DNA of 64,000 nucleotides from Holothuria scabra (taxonomy: Eukaryota > Echinodermata > Holothuroidea > Aspidochirotida > Holothuriidae), in the NCBI GenBank assembly GCA_037179385.1, contig CM074193.1:36172846-36236845 (forward strand). Direction: 5' to 3'. Shown here piece by piece: positions 21,053 through 33,977 of this stretch (positions are counted from its first letter, which is position 1; each line of letters starts with the position of its first letter). The notes below the pieces were generated by a model. It was given only the letters and a program-made list of their open reading frames with translations, ran no database searches and was not told where the DNA came from. The translations under genes and the position numbers were made by a program.

Positions 21053-22015
21053 CATAGTTATTATACCTTTCCCTGGTTTGGAAACTCCTTACGTATGCTG
21101 CGTATGCACAGACGTAAAAGCTGTATCTACATTTATAGTTTTTGTAAGGTGCGTACGTAACTGTCTGTAAAAGCATGTTGAGCTCTTCAAAAAAGTTCAT
21201 CACGTGACTTTGACGATGCACACGATCGATCGGTAGCGATATGGCTCCATTGAGCGATGAACTGTTTCTGCTGGGAAGTTAAATTAAAGTTGACCCAAGG
21301 GCTAAAAGGGAACTGCAAAAGGCCTCCTAATCAGTAAGTTTTTAAGATTTTTGAATAAAGGAAGAAATCCTATGTTCTCGGGTTTCATTTTCTCTTATTA
21401 AGCGTAAAATACTGGTTCCGCGACGCCTGGCGTTTGGAGACCTTCGCTGGGGATCTTCAGTAGGCCCTACAGGCTTATCATACCGCAGTCAGTGTGCGGT
21501 AAGGGTGAAGTAGACCTACTTCATTACGCTAGGTGGGCTTCCTAAAATTTTGTACGACCATAGTTACTGATAAATATTGTATAATACACTCGTCTGATGA
21601 ACCGTTACACTCGTTTGTTAAAATGGTTTAATCCAACTAGTCTAACGTTATGCAGTGCGACTGCTACTGTGCTTCGCACTTTCGCGGAATTGTTGAGTGT
21701 GCTAACCAAGTTACTGTTGCCAGCCCAGCCTTCGATTGTCCCGCTATTTTAGTTTGGGTACGGTTATTCTCGCTTAACGGCGGTTCTAATTTAAGACAAA
21801 TCTTAATCAAACCTGTCGCAATAATATACGCCCTAACTGAGGTCACTACAGTTTGATAATTGTTCGCAAGAGACTCGAAGAAGAAATCAGTTATGGAGAG
21901 TCCAACAGCAAGGCTCTCGTGCACTATCAACGTAACGTGACCGAGGAAACCGGAATCTCAACATAAGCAGTCAGTTCGCGGAGTTTCCCAACCAGGGAAA
22001 GGTATAATAACTATG
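21053..22015. mobile_element. 963-bp inverted-repeat transposon, unknown superfamily
   Basis: About 36 terminal bases are inverted with one mismatch; they begin CATAGTTATTATACCTTTCC on both strands. CTTTCAT flanks the element on both sides (7-bp duplication). A minus-strand frame at 21664-21930 (88 codons) is inside it but resembles no transposase I know. Confidence 0.75.
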
Positions 22016-22141
22016 CTTTCATTGAACTTTCAGTGTCAAGGGAGGGCGCTCTGGGGGATCGGGATCAATGAATCAGGGATTGTTCCGCTTGCTATACAAA
22101 ATCCAGGTTGAAAATTATCCTAGTGATAATTGTCCAGAGAG

Positions 22142-22868
22142 CAATGGGGTAGCTAGAAATTTTTCCATGGGTGCAAGTTGCACGGCGACCAACAATCGTT
22201 GTACATAATGTTATCTAAGGCCTACGAATTGAGGCTCTCCGACTACATTTTAAAAGTCAAGCTTATATTGCAGAAAATTTGGAATTTTATGAAAGAAAAT
22301 TTATGAAAAAAGCACTGTAGGTGCCAGTATCACATGATAATATGGTGTCACATATAGCAAATTTCCGATTTCGTCATTTTACTGAGCTCGGAAAAGTTTA
22401 CCGAACTGAAGTTATGAATGAGCACTACTGCATTTGGAATTGCAATGTGCGGCGCGCGGGAAATTTTAACTTTTTGAAACAAGTAAGTACAAATATGGAC
22501 CTTTATATTGAAGAGAGCTGAGAATTTCATGAAGAAGATTTTAGTTGACTGGTGTCACAAATGCAAATTTCCAATTTTGTTGTTTCCAGAGTTCGGAAAA
22601 GTTTACCTGAGGATATGGACGAGCACTACTGAATTAGAAATTGCAGTTTAAGGCGCGCCAAGCGCGTGGAAATTTTGCTTTTTTGAAACAAATAACGACA
22701 AATATAGAACTTTTACTGGAAAAAATTCGGAAATTCATGAATGACGAGTTGGGAAAATCAAACTGCAATTGCCTCGTGTCACAAATGGCAAATTTCCGAA
22801 TTTTTCATTTTTCAGAGCCAGAGGAGGGAGGGAGTCAATCGCCCCCTGCAACTGTAGCTACGCCACTA
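22142..22868. mobile_element. Old hAT-like element, 727 bp
   Basis: The left end CAATGGGGTAGCTAG and the right end GTAGCTACGCCACTA are decayed forms of CAGTGGCGTAGCTA. The flanks CCAGAGAG and CCAGAAAG agree at 7 of 8 bases. The interior has repeated segments (GAGCACTACTG...ATT...GGCGCGC...GGAAATTTT) near 22420 and 22621. Confidence 0.7.
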
Positions 22869-23153
22869 CCAGAAAGAATTGTTCGGAGTGAGTTGTTCTG
22901 GGGAGATTATTGGGCAAGAAGTGTTTAGGGACTAACAAATGAAATGGCTGTGTAACAGTGGCGATGAAGAGTTGAACAAAATGGAAAACAAAGAAAAAGG
23001 AGGAATACACAAACTACAAACACCATTGTTGCAAATCACCTCGATTTATTAAACAACTAATGATGTCATTCTTTTGTTCAGTGAGGCACCCCTAGGAAAG
23101 TTATCCACATTAAGTTGGTGTATAGAAACTTAACACACATTCAATTGTTATAA

Positions 23154-23195
23154 CTGATTGATTGATTGATCGATTGATTGATCTATTGATAAATT
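23154..23195. repeat. (GATT)n microsatellite
   Basis: About ten tetramers of GATT with rare GATC interruptions. Confidence 0.9.
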
Positions 23196-23444
23196 TATTA
23201 TGAATTTATTATTGACTAATTTATTATTACCCCTGGCACTTAAAATATAAACAGGAAGAAAATGTTTCATACACATGGCACCAGTGTTCTTCTAAGATAT
23301 TCAAATTGACAAGAAAGAGGTTCCACGTTTTACAAAAGGGACAGCTGGGGTAGGGAAGGCTGGGAGTCTTAGCCACGGTGGGATGTTATTTCCCTTACTC
23401 TTTGGACAATTTCCCATTTTATGGTAACTTTTCTCTACGGCACT

Positions 23445-23706
23445 TCTGCATGATCAAGAGGTTAGAGCATCAGACTTGCAGTCAGGAGGTCGGCAGTTCG
23501 AGTTCTGGCCGAGTCATGCAAAAGACTTTCAAAAAACGGAACCTACTGACATTGTGCTTGGTGCTTAGTATATAAGCAATGGAGTTGGGAAAACAAGCTA
23601 GTGAACCACAACTGGAAGAAAGGCCGCGGCCTGCTCGACTTGAAAACAATTTGTTGAAAACTGGGCCGTAAAACTCCATCTAACCTAACCTAACCTAACC
23701 TAACCT
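23445..23706 (+). mobile_element. tRNA-derived SINE, full length with TAACC tail
   Basis: The head resembles a tRNA gene, with an A box near GGTTAGAGCATC and a B box near AGTTCGAGTTC. The body holds ATTGTGCTTGGTGCTTAG, AAAACAAGCTAGTGAACCAC and GCTCGACTTGAAAAC. It ends in about five tandem CTAAC units. Other copies are listed separately. Confidence 0.85.
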
Positions 23707-24459
23707 CTACAGCTCTCCATCTTTTCTATATGAGTCCCTGCTTTTAGATAGAGGGGGAGGAGGAGGGAAGGGGTGGGGAGGAGGGGCTCTAAAAATGCTC
23801 AAAAGAGTCTCCTCCTGCACATCACCTGACAAGCAGCTATGTTTGTTTGGGGTGTTAATTGAGTGGTATCATTTACACCTCTCTAAGAGGCTGTGGCACT
23901 GGATTTCCAAAAGACTGACAAAATAACACCAATCTGACTTAACAAATTTAGAATGTACACGAACAAGTAGCACAGAGTGAGGGTGAGGGACGGGGTAATG
24001 GCACTGTGGTGCAATTCCTTGTACTTAATTCAGTGAAGAGCTTCAAAACACTAGTTTGCATAGTACATACCAAATACAGCACGCACAAAAAGGCTTTGTG
24101 TGTGTCTCCCAAATTTGGTGAGCAAACTTCTGAAGTCGTGACCATGTTTGTAATCTTTGATTTTTTTAAAGGGAACCCCCACTTTTTTTTATCTTTTTCT
24201 TATATTATTTAGGGGGGTTGGCCTTCTTCAATCTCTTTTTAAGGTGACTAAGATAGATACAAGGGAAAACATTTCACAGGGAGAGGGTGTTTGCCCTGAA
24301 ATTCCTGCCCCCTTGCCCTGAAAATATAATTGCCAGTGCCATGAAACAAACATCTTCCCTTCCCTTCTCTGGGAGGACTGCAGTCCAACGCCCCCCCCCC
24401 CCCCTCGACCTCGTACACCTGTGATTACCACCAACAATGCCGCAAACACTTTTCAAAAG
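23707..24459. other. No recognised feature; purine-rich patch
   Basis: A GGGGAGGAGGAGGGAAGGGG patch lies near 23753, and a run of C at 24388-24402. Nothing else is supported. Confidence 0.4.
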
Positions 24460-24809
24460 TTAAAAGAAATATTGCGTTTGTTTTACAAGGAAATTTCATC
24501 ATTTTAAAACCAATATTTATTGGCAGAGAGTGATAAATAATTACAAACAAGTCAGTATGGTAGCCTTCTTTTCAAGAAATAAGTTTACCTCAGATAGAAA
24601 TTCAGTTGTTTGTTGCTAAAGAATAAGTTGTTCACCCAAACTTTCAACATTTCAAAAGATGCAACTTCCATAACTCTTCTTGTGCATAATATTTTGAGGA
24701 GATGAAGCTGTTGCTGGGGTTTATTGTTGAGACCGAATGATTTGAAAATGACTAGAGCTATTTACTTTTAATACTGTGTTGGAGCATTTTAAAGGCAATA
24801 TTCCCTTTT
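24460..24809. mobile_element. TTAA MITE with 'GGGAAATATT' ends, copy 1
   Basis: The left end TTAAAAGAAATATTGC and the right end GGCAATATTCCCTTTTA are inverted. The interior (GTATGGTAGCCTTCTTTTCA, TAACTCTTCTTGTGCATAAT) is shared with 35801-36151 (inverted) and 43512-43864. Confidence 0.75.
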
Positions 24810-25097
24810 AGGTCAATGCAAAGTGTTCTACCACCGTTATATACTACCAAAGTACAGAAGCCAGTGTCAAAACCATTGCCTCTACTCCCATACAGCACCG
24901 TATTTTATTCATGTGAATCATTTCGATTGTTGATTTACATATTCTATTCAGTTCAGCTTTGTTTCATTGAATAGAATGTTTCATCTTTAAACAAAGGACA
25001 CTACTGATGATAAACATACATCATTTGTACATTAATATCATCTGAAGTTGATGCAGAGAGTTCCCTTCACCTAATAGAAATAGAAATTATTTGAAGG

Positions 25098-25187
25098 GTT
25101 AGGTTGAGTTTTACGGCCTAGTTTCCAACCAATTGGTTCAAGTTGAGCCGGTCACGGCCTTGTGTCCAGTTGTGACTCACTGGCTTA
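25098..25187 (-). mobile_element. SINE, 3' fragment
   Basis: It carries the inverse of the SINE end: TTTTACGGCCTAGTTTCCAA, CCAATTGGTTCAAGTTGAGC and CCAGTTGTGACTCACTGGC. Confidence 0.75.
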
Positions 25188-25922
25188 TTTGAAGGGGGCA
25201 ATCAGAGTTTGGCAGAGAACATTCCCATTTTTAATACCAGAATACAGAGGTATTGAAGAGGTGCTTCAAGTTACAAGGACAGTTAATTTTGTGTTAACTA
25301 CTCAGCTATTGAAGAATAAAAAATTCTGAATGTTTGTCGGTTAAAGCGATCCACAGAGTTGCAAGACTAAACAGCCTCCATCACACCGTAACTAATCACA
25401 AAGTTAGACTGTGACAACGGATCTTATTTTTGTTAGTCTCAGGTCAATGTACAAACGTGGTGTAGAAATGAAAAGCTGCGGAAAAATTGTTATAACTCTG
25501 ATTGCCCCGATTACGAATTACGGAAAATGCTAAAAATGAAGTAAATTTGAAAAGAGCATGCCATCAAGGACACAGCAATCACTACACTTTGAATTAACGT
25601 ATGTACTCAGGCATGCTGTTTTGAGAGTGGGGGCAATATTTGTCCAAGTGAGCTATGAAATTGACAGAGTGTAACTCCTTCCTTTGACAAGAATTTGGAG
25701 AATTATTTATAATCTGAAATTTCATACTAGATATGTTAAGTGAAATGAACAAATATTTCTGAGATAAAATTGGCTACTTCAAAATAAATTTGACTGACTG
25801 CTTGTTTCTTTATGTATACTGTTTCATACAAAACTACCAGGTGAGCGATACTATAGTATAACAAAGAACTATTAGATCAAAGACGTCGATGAAATTTCCA
25901 CACCATCTCTCTGAGAGCAATA

Positions 25923-27233
25923 CAGTGGCGTAGCTAGGATTTTTCCAGGGGAGGGGGGGGGGGGGCAAAGGTATGAAATTTCCCCAAAACTTTTCCCGGT
26001 AAATGTGTATGTATTTCATATAAAATATGCAAACTTACAAGTATAACAACATTACCATGTCATTTTGTAATATTACCTGCATTTTAATCTTAAAGTATAA
26101 CATAGAGCAATCGGAAATAACAAAGTATATTATTTTGGTAAACAATATCTGGTTTATTTGTACGTACAAACGCAGTGGCGTACGCAGGATTTCTCTGAAG
26201 GGGGAAGGACATGCAGTATGGTCAAGGGGAGGGGTGTCCGGAAATTTTTTGACGTTTTCAAGGAGCCTGCATGCAAAATGGTGCAAGATTTTCGACTTTG
26301 ACATGAACAGTGTTAAAAGTTGAATCGTGGTGGTTCATGAGGATAAAACTGAAACTTTTGTGCCTTGACATGCATTTCTTTTTATGCCATTTATGCAACC
26401 TTACGAAGAAAAACTTGTCATAAAATTTGCACACTTTTAGGAGTCAAAATAAAAGAGCATTGATCGTTATTTGTGGTTTTTCTTGGCCACAAAATGTTAT
26501 TTTGTCATGAAGATTATCTAAGCGGAGCGCCACCATTGGTTGGCGCGGAGCGTAGAGAAAATTTGGAAAAATTAGACCCCTTAGATGGCCGGAAATAGCA
26601 TTTTCTCATTGTCCATTTATTGTTACACTCAAAGTGAGCAGAAAGCTATTTTCCCGAACTAGCTTGTAAGCCTCCAAGGATTAGGCTAAGTAACAAAATC
26701 TAAGTGTGCCAACGGATCCCGTTAATTCTAATTTCTAGATTAACTTTCCGTTGGCCATGGATTGTTTCAGCCCCATCCGTCGTTATGTACACAGAGTAAA
26801 ATCGTACAGCTACTGCTAGCTTATAGAAGAACATAACAACCTCGGGGTCTACGGTAGTGACTTGTCAGTTTTCACATCCTTTTACCGAATTCACAAAGTA
26901 TCACCTGAATAACAGCTTCCTGTGCACTGAAATGCACTGATCATAACCCCCGTGCGTATACAAGCACAAGAGAACATTCAATCTGCTACGCGGCGAGGAC
27001 ATTTCTGTGGAACGCGAATTGGGCCGGTTCATGCGACACTGACGAAATCTGAGTTAATTTGTTGCATGAAAATACGAATTATGTATGAGAAATGTCTCAC
27101 AATTTCTTATTCTAACAAAATTTTTGAGAATTCTTTGTGAAATTTTTGTAATATTAAGAAGATTCATCAAATTTCCCCAAAAAATTTTCCAGGGGGGGCA
27201 ACTTGCCCCCCCCCCCCAGTAGCTACGCCACTG
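25923..27233. mobile_element. 1311-bp hAT-like element with perfect 8-bp duplication
   Basis: It begins CAGTGGCGTAGCTAGG and ends AGTAGCTACGCCACTG, flanked by GAGCAATA at 25915-25922 and 27234-27241. Runs of G and C lie just inside the ends. A single extra end-like sequence (CAGTGGCGTACGCAGG, 26172) lies inside. No transposase is seen. Confidence 0.9.
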
Positions 27234-27319
27234 GAGCAATAGCTATTGAAAACTTACTGATTTACCCATCAGTTAAAACAAACGTAACTAGCACAGATCT
27301 TCACAAGTTTAGCCAGATC

Positions 27320-27572
27320 TTAAAGGGCAAGAGCAGTCTTGTTTTCAAGGAGCAGCTAAATCTCACAATTTACCTAATTTCTCGTCAAAGTATCTGTTAT
27401 AATAATTTATGACTACAATATTGCATACTTCACGGTAAACCTAGCAGTGACTCCAAGTTAATTTCTCACTTAAGGAGCGGAAAAAATGTTGTCAGATGAT
27501 GCCTAAAAGCCAATCATGAAACAGGGCAGTCTACTACACTCCTTCAATTGGGTGACTGCTCTTGCCCTCTAA
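27320..27572. mobile_element. TTAA MITE with 'CAAGAGCAGT' ends
   Basis: It starts TTAAAGGGCAAGAGCAGTC and ends GACTGCTCTTGCCCTCTAA, a slightly decayed end. The interior contains AGCCAATCATGAAACAGGGC. Confidence 0.85.
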
Positions 27573-28895
27573 GAATTAAAATTTTTTAATCAATTTATCA
27601 AGAAAAAAGAGAAACGAAAGGAGATTAATAAGGCAAGATCACAAATAAAAAATGTATGATGCTGAATCAAATATTGGCAAACTATGATCAAATGCTAATG
27701 GCAAATTTACCGTTAAGGACAGGAAAATACTGCAAAGAATTCAATGCTAGGATAAAGAACTCTTTTCACCAGGCAAAAAAATAAGGGGGGAGGGGGCTTT
27801 TAGAGGGCGCCCTTTCACTATACAGTTGGTCCACTTATCAGGTGAGCAGCATTTGTATAGTGATGGTGGCATACAAAAATCCCAGAAAAGGGGGAGGAGA
27901 GGAGATGGTTTGTCAAACAAAACAAAACACAGTAGTTCCTCCAAAGTCCTACAATAAGGAGATGTAGAAGGGGGCGGGGAAGGGAAAGCTGTAAATTCTG
28001 ATGAGTAAGAAAATTACTAAATTAGCACACTTTCTGAAGAGTCATGGGGTATATCTCATATGTAGTTCCTTGGTAAGTAATCATTGTCCGTCAACCACTC
28101 TGAAGGAGATTTTTACCTTTTTTGGTTCTCGGTGAAGTTGAGAATCGTAGTTGTTGCTCAAGTGTTGAACCTGAAATGAACATGCTGAAACCCTGACGGG
28201 ACAAATGCAGCTGTATTTCTGGTGCAAGATATAGTACCTGTTGCCAGTTTTGGCATTACTGACGTGCATCGTACATAATGTTACGTAATGTAAGTTATTG
28301 CTATCTTTTAAGCCAAAAACCTACAAAACAGTTTTCAACGTTTCCTTCTCTAAGTTCATATCCGTTGCCACTAGCCAGTTTTGGGGATATACCCACAGGA
28401 ATTTTGAACGATATTAAACAAGAGAAAACATTGAATTAAGATGAAACTGTAAAAATTTCATGATGTTTAGGTCAGGTTTTGGCATCATACATGATTTGCT
28501 GTCGAGTGAATTCCATGCGATTTGCAAGCATACAGTCAAGTATACGGAATTGAAAGAGTATTCCCCGTAAGATTGGACAAGACGACAAGTAAACAGTAAA
28601 CTATTCTGCAGTCAAATCCCATTTTCCCTAAATTTTAGAAACGATGACAAATACACAGTAAAGTATAGAGTCAAATCCAGTACAGGCATTAGATCTACAG
28701 TAATTCAGTTTTACAGGTAGATCTATTGATAAAGCATTATTGTTTCTTACAAAAAACGTGAATTACAGTCCATCATTTCTTACATTCCTTCCACACGGTA
28801 TTACATGCCTACATATTGCACTTTGTTGACACGATGGCCGCCAGGAACCATTCACAACATTTCCTTTGTTTCAAGGAAAAAAATCAAAAATATAT
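27573..28895. other. No recognised feature
   Basis: A 54-nt stretch at 28117-28170 (-) has splice-like borders (TTTCAG, GTAAAA) and an open frame, but nothing else supports it. The rest is AT-rich unassigned sequence. Confidence 0.35.
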
Positions 28896-29345
28896 ATATT
28901 AAAGAGCATGAAAAATCCATTCTAACAGTCCAACTGCAATCTTCATAGGACAGTCTTGAGCTGAGATATGAAATATTGAAGTTTATTTACTCAAATTAAA
29001 ATGGTACATTGTGCAATAGGGATGTCATTGTTGTACTACTCAAATTACAATCTTTGTTTTTCGATTTTTTTCTGAAAGTTATTCACCTCTTATTGGGTGA
29101 TGTAATTATTTAAGTCCTCTCTGTGCAACATGCTATGTAACCCGAAAGGAAGTGTTGAAGGTCATAAAACCCTTTTTCATTTTGAAGGGAAACAAAGCAG
29201 GTAATGTGAGTTGTACAACAAAAATGTCACAAATGATTGCACAATGGACTTATTTGTTTTAAGTGAATAAATTTCAACATTTTATATCTCAGCTCAAGAA
29301 TGTCATATAAAGATGAAAGTTGGACTGTCAGAATTCACTTCTCAG
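28896..29345. repeat. ~450-bp foldback repeat
   Basis: Inverted arms: ACAGTCCAACTGCAATCTTC and GTCTTGAGCTGAGATATGAA on the left against ATATCTCAGCTCAAGAATGT and GAAAGTTGGACTGTCAG on the right. Central arms around TGTGCAATAGG and GATTGCACAATGG also pair. It looks like a MITE with long imperfect arms. Confidence 0.7.
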
Positions 29346-32154
29346 GCAGTTTAATATATATATTTGAATTTTTTGACTTGAGGTACATTTTTAATGAGAG
29401 AAAGATCCCAGATATCAGTATGCTGCCCTCAAATTCATTTCAATTCAAATATGGTGGCAGCAGAATGTTATTAGCATTGTAGAGCAGTTGTGGGTTTAGT
29501 CACAACAGAATCATCTCCCCAAAATTCTGCTTTCAGAAAAGTCAGGAAACAGAAAAAGAAAACACAAACATGCCAGTCATTTTAATGCACTGATGTTGAA
29601 CAATTTTCAGAGAGCTTTCCAACGTCCAGTGTTTATATGGGTCAAATAAAGTACATATGATGAGTCTCAACAAAATAGGGCTATAATAACCACCAGCTTA
29701 CATTTACAGTCAAATCTGTTGTTTCATTTTTATTATTCATTATTTGTTTAACAAAGTTTTGCTAGCATTGCACCAATCAAATACACTAAAATTTCTCCAC
29801 AAAGGCAGATACGTACAATGGCATGAATGTGGAGATGAGGAAGGGGTATCATGGGGTAATGAAGGGGTAGTGGGATGAGAACTTGGGGCAGGGGGATGTT
29901 GATACAACAAAAACAGATAGTATAATGCACTTTAACCATTTCTTTTTTTTCAAAGCATTTGCCTACACTTTTAGCAAAATATTATTGCCTTGCATGAAGC
30001 TGAATTACGAGATCATTCTTTTCTTTTTTCAAAGCAAATTCAAATATAAAAGAAGGAAAGCCATTAAGTTATTCACTACGATTTTGAACGAAAGAAAGAA
30101 AAATTTTGCTTTGCACTGCAAGATTTTTTTTATAAAGCACTGCATGAAGCTAGAGTATAAAACTATCTAATGAAGAAAATCTTTCATCTTCATGCACTTT
30201 GTAAAGATAAATATAAATTCATTCTATCAAACATAGAAATCCAAAGAAAAAAAAAAAAGAAAAGAGAAAAAAAAAAAGGAAAAATAGAATTTCAAACTAC
30301 ACCCAATTATTTCTTTACATAGTTACTGTTATATTAAAGAAAAAATACTCTTCATAAATCATTAGAATAATCTTAGTACAGGGGCATCGATCTGGGCAAT
30401 TGCCACCTTAATGAAAATACTTGGGAAAACATATGGTTTTGCCCCCTCCCCAAGTAAGTTAGGCAGATTGAAAAAAAAGGCAGAATAAACAAAATATCAG
30501 ATTGTGGTATACAGATGAATTCAGGGCTTTGAGAGAACACCAATTTGAATGTACGTGTGTATCGATGTGTGTCTGCATGTTTGTGTGTGTACATCTGCGT
30601 GTACTTGAATTTGTAAGGGTGGATTGCGTACTGAAGATTCTGGTCTGGGCCACTATCCAGGATTGGAAACGTTGTTGGAAAACTTTTGCCCCTAAATCTT
30701 CAAACCAGATTTGCTGCCCCCCTCTTTGTAGGGTGTACATTTCAGCTAAACAATTTACCTGGTCAATTGTTATTGTAATGATAATTAACCACCTTTGGTT
30801 CAATATTAACTCAAAGAGAACACACAAAATTTCCCACCAGTAACAGCAGTTCCCCATATTTACTGGGTATTGAGGAAACATTTAAAAAATCAAGATTTCT
30901 TTTTCTATTGATTATGACATCAAAAGAACATTGGGAAAATTTTTGGATTAGAAAGTTTTGTTGTAGCATCAGTAATGACAAACCTTAATCAAAATTACTG
31001 AAGATAAAATGGAAAAGCATTTGTGCAGGTTAATTATTATTAAAAGAAGGAAGAATTTGAGTGGGTACTGATGGGGAGAAGGACAAAAAAGATTCTAGAA
31101 TTCCTGGGAAAAGTATTTTCAGTAAGGGGGCAGGGAAGGAAGGAAACATAATACATGCATTGTTTATGGCAATGGTCATTTTCCATCTTCTAAATAATTT
31201 TCAGTAGTGGGAAACCCCTTCCACTGCAAGAATTTAAGACTTTGATATCAAAGGCAACACTACTAGTTATAAGAAAAGTGTAGCATATGAGGGTAATTGC
31301 TGGCAAGTATCCTTACAGGCTCTTGTTAGCATCATCCTACTCTCAACACACATTGCTACTTTGCACTTTGCTATCTTACCCACAGAAGTATTCAGTGACT
31401 CTAGAAAGCTGCACAAAACTCTACAAAGTTCTCAGACCATCAAATTTTCATGTAAACATTTTGGAAAAGGTGTTGTAGGTACAAGATTGGTTTGTTTATC
31501 CAGAAGATCTGGAAGATGTGCCCATGTGCATAACCACCAAAACGAATGATTGAACTGGTCAATTAGTTCAGTTTTCTTGAATGAAAACCACAAAAGGAGT
31601 GCAATATATGTCCGAGATTTTCTTAAAAGATTTGGTGAAAATAACAAAAATTTGTTGTGAAGTTGTTGCTTATTGCTGGAAACGATCATCGAACATTCCT
31701 TTCTCTTTTTAAAACTGAACAAGGAATAAATGTACCGATCACTTGTTTCTAGCTAATGATATGTTCATGTATCTGTAAAATACATTGTGAACTGCTCATG
31801 TACAATTTTTGAAGAGAAACAATTGGCACACAGTCAGTTTTGCATGCAAGCAAGAGGGCTCCCTATTTAAGAAAAATTTAACAAAAATTTCAATGGATAA
31901 TCCGGGTAAGCTACATGCAACAAAAGGAGCGACACAGAAAAAGGAGGAAAACTTGAAAGAGTTCATAAAGATGGTGGAGTTGATACTAAATTGATACAAG
32001 TGATGTCCAACACCACCGACTGGGATAAAGCACTCCCTCCCAGGATTTTGCCAGCAACACAAAAAAGGAGAAGGGGGATTCCTTTCTGCCAAACCCCAAG
32101 TCAAAATTGATGGTGTCCTTGGCCAAAGTTACGAGTGGCTTAAGGTGGGGAAAA
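29346..32154. other. No recognised gene; AT-rich
   Basis: It includes an A-rich patch at 30246-30290 and several unconnected short frames. No exon, RNA gene or bounded transposon is supported. Confidence 0.4.
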
Positions 32155-32365
32155 GCTTACTTCAAGGCTCCTTGCAAGGTGCAATCTGAAGGATTTTAAA
32201 TGCTATTTATTTATGCTATTTTCAACATTGCTGCATAGGCATTTTTAAATAAGACACCCAGATACTGACATTTATTTTTATGGAAATGAAAAGGGGGATT
32301 TTATCCTCCATCTTATTGAAGGGGAGGGGGGGGACAAAACCCCCCTTGATGGAAAAATGCCTCCA
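32155..32365 (+). repeat. Dispersed repeat, copy 1
   Basis: It is homologous to the inverse of 58670-58905: GCTTACTTCAAGGCTCCTTG, AAGGTGCAATCTGAAG, CATTGCTGCATAGG and TTTTTATGGAAATGAA are shared in the same order. The type is unknown. Confidence 0.6.
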
Positions 32366-32579
32366 CCATACATAAAAGTTTCAAACTTAAATAGAGTCTA
32401 CAGTGCTGGCAAAGAATTTAAACAATATGGGCTTTCAAAAGTGTTATGAATAGTTTACAGTTGTCAAATAATTGCACATATACAGAAGAGGCTTAATCTC
32501 TTCCTACCAAAATTAAAAAATAAATATATGCTGGAGATCAGAAAACTCTGAAAAAAAAACAAAATATTCTTTATTCACA

Positions 32580-32823
32580 GACTGCAAGAACACATTTCTG
32601 TCTTGCCAAACTGCCTCACTATCCACAATGGTTAATGCTGCCCTCTTTGAAAACTTGGCAAACTGTGATGGGCTTAGCTATCTTGTCACATAGTCTGGGG
32701 TGAATGAAAACAGAACATTTCCATCTTGTCAAACTGCCTCACTATCACAATGGTTAATACTGCCGTCTTGCTAAATTTGGCAAACTGTGAAGCGCTATGC
32801 TTTCTTGTCACTTAGTCTGGGGG
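32580..32823. repeat. Direct duplication of a ~122-bp unit
   Basis: Two copies share CTTGCCAAACTGCCTCACTA (or CTTGTCAAACTGCCTC), CACAATGGTTAAT, TTGGCAAACTGTGA and CTTGTCAC...TAGTCTGGGG. Confidence 0.8.
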
Positions 32824-33863
32824 CTGCAGGCAGAGTATTTCTGGAGGGAGCACCTCGATTCTACAACAACCCACTTTGAATCTTTCTAGAAATTTTACAG
32901 CACTTTCACACTTACATTTGAAGGCTGAGACATTTGCTATGGCAGGCAAAAAGTTTTACTCAAAAAAAAAAACAGGTTTTACCTTTACAACTTGTATATT
33001 TTTCTCTTAAATGCAAGCTTTCAAGATCAGTCATACATGAAACAAAAGTGCCTTAAAACAGACCATTTAATCACTAGCTTTGCTTTTTTCCAAATGTATC
33101 ACTCCCCAGGCAGGCAATGCACTCTCACCAAAATTCTAGTCTCCAAAAGCATGCTGCTTCACACTGCCAGTTGACATAGATGTGTCATATTCAGCCTCCC
33201 CCTGTCTCCTGTCCATGTGGCTTTGCTTATTGTGAATTTCATGTTTTGGACCCAAAGAGCCCCATATCTATACATTTCAATTAACGTATTCTCAAAAAAC
33301 CAAAATTTAATAATAAATACATTACCCACAAAAATGTGAGTTTCCTGGTTCGCATACACATGACATCAAGTTTTACGTGGAGATACTTGCTGTATGAATA
33401 TAAAAGAAAATTTCACTCCACCAATCAAAGCAAGTATAGTTCCACTCTCACTAACTCTTTTTATTAATACATTTCATTAAATTCTTTACAATCTATGAGG
33501 CAAGTTGCATCCTTACACCACACCTCATAGGACAGCACTTCTTAAGTAGGCCTTTGGTTATTCTCACCTGAAATAGAGAAAAGAAAACACAAAATTCTAA
33601 AGTTGGTTTATATAAAAACTCTTCAGCATTTGATTGTCTTGGGCTTTTTGGATTCCTGGGTGTGAGAAAGACTATTTTTCAGACAAGGTCAAAACTGGAT
33701 GGTTAGGTGGAAATATATTGTTTTCTATCCCAATTTGTTTCCCCAAATCTTGCATTTACCAATACATTATAAATGTAAGTTTGAATATATTATGTGTCAA
33801 AATTTTCTTTTGTTCTGCCTACAGATTTCACTTTAAATTGTCTGAGATTTTTCTTGGGTACTT

Positions 33864-33977
33864 CTGGGGCCCATTCCACAAAGAGTTACGCACGATCTTA
33901 AGTTTGATTCCCCATACTTAAGTCAACAGTAAATCAAACTTAAGATCGTGCGTAACTCTTTGTGGAACGGCCCCCAG
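33864..33977. mobile_element. 114-bp near-perfect palindromic MITE
   Basis: The left arm CTGGGGCCCATTCCACAAAG continues with AGTTACGCACGATCTTAAGT; the right arm is almost its exact inverse, with a short central loop around CAACAG. The DNA or RNA can fold into a hairpin over almost its whole length. Confidence 0.85.

Noticed and set aside
23440..23520. Possible functional tRNA gene
   Set aside because: The sequence has A- and B-box-like parts but no convincing acceptor stem and is followed by the SINE body shared by many copies.
23680..23706. Telomere-like CCTAA repeats
   Set aside because: The unit is CTAAC (5 bases), few copies, at the end of a SINE; it is the SINE tail.
28117..28170. 54-nt exon candidate (VQHLSNNYDSQLHREPKK) on the minus strand
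   Set aside because: Good splice signals and phase 0 at both ends would fit upstream of 19613, but there is no homology and short open stretches with such borders are common by chance.
30459..30881. 140-codon minus-strand open frame
   Set aside because: Low-complexity composition, mirrored by an equally long frame on the other strand; no family or splice support.
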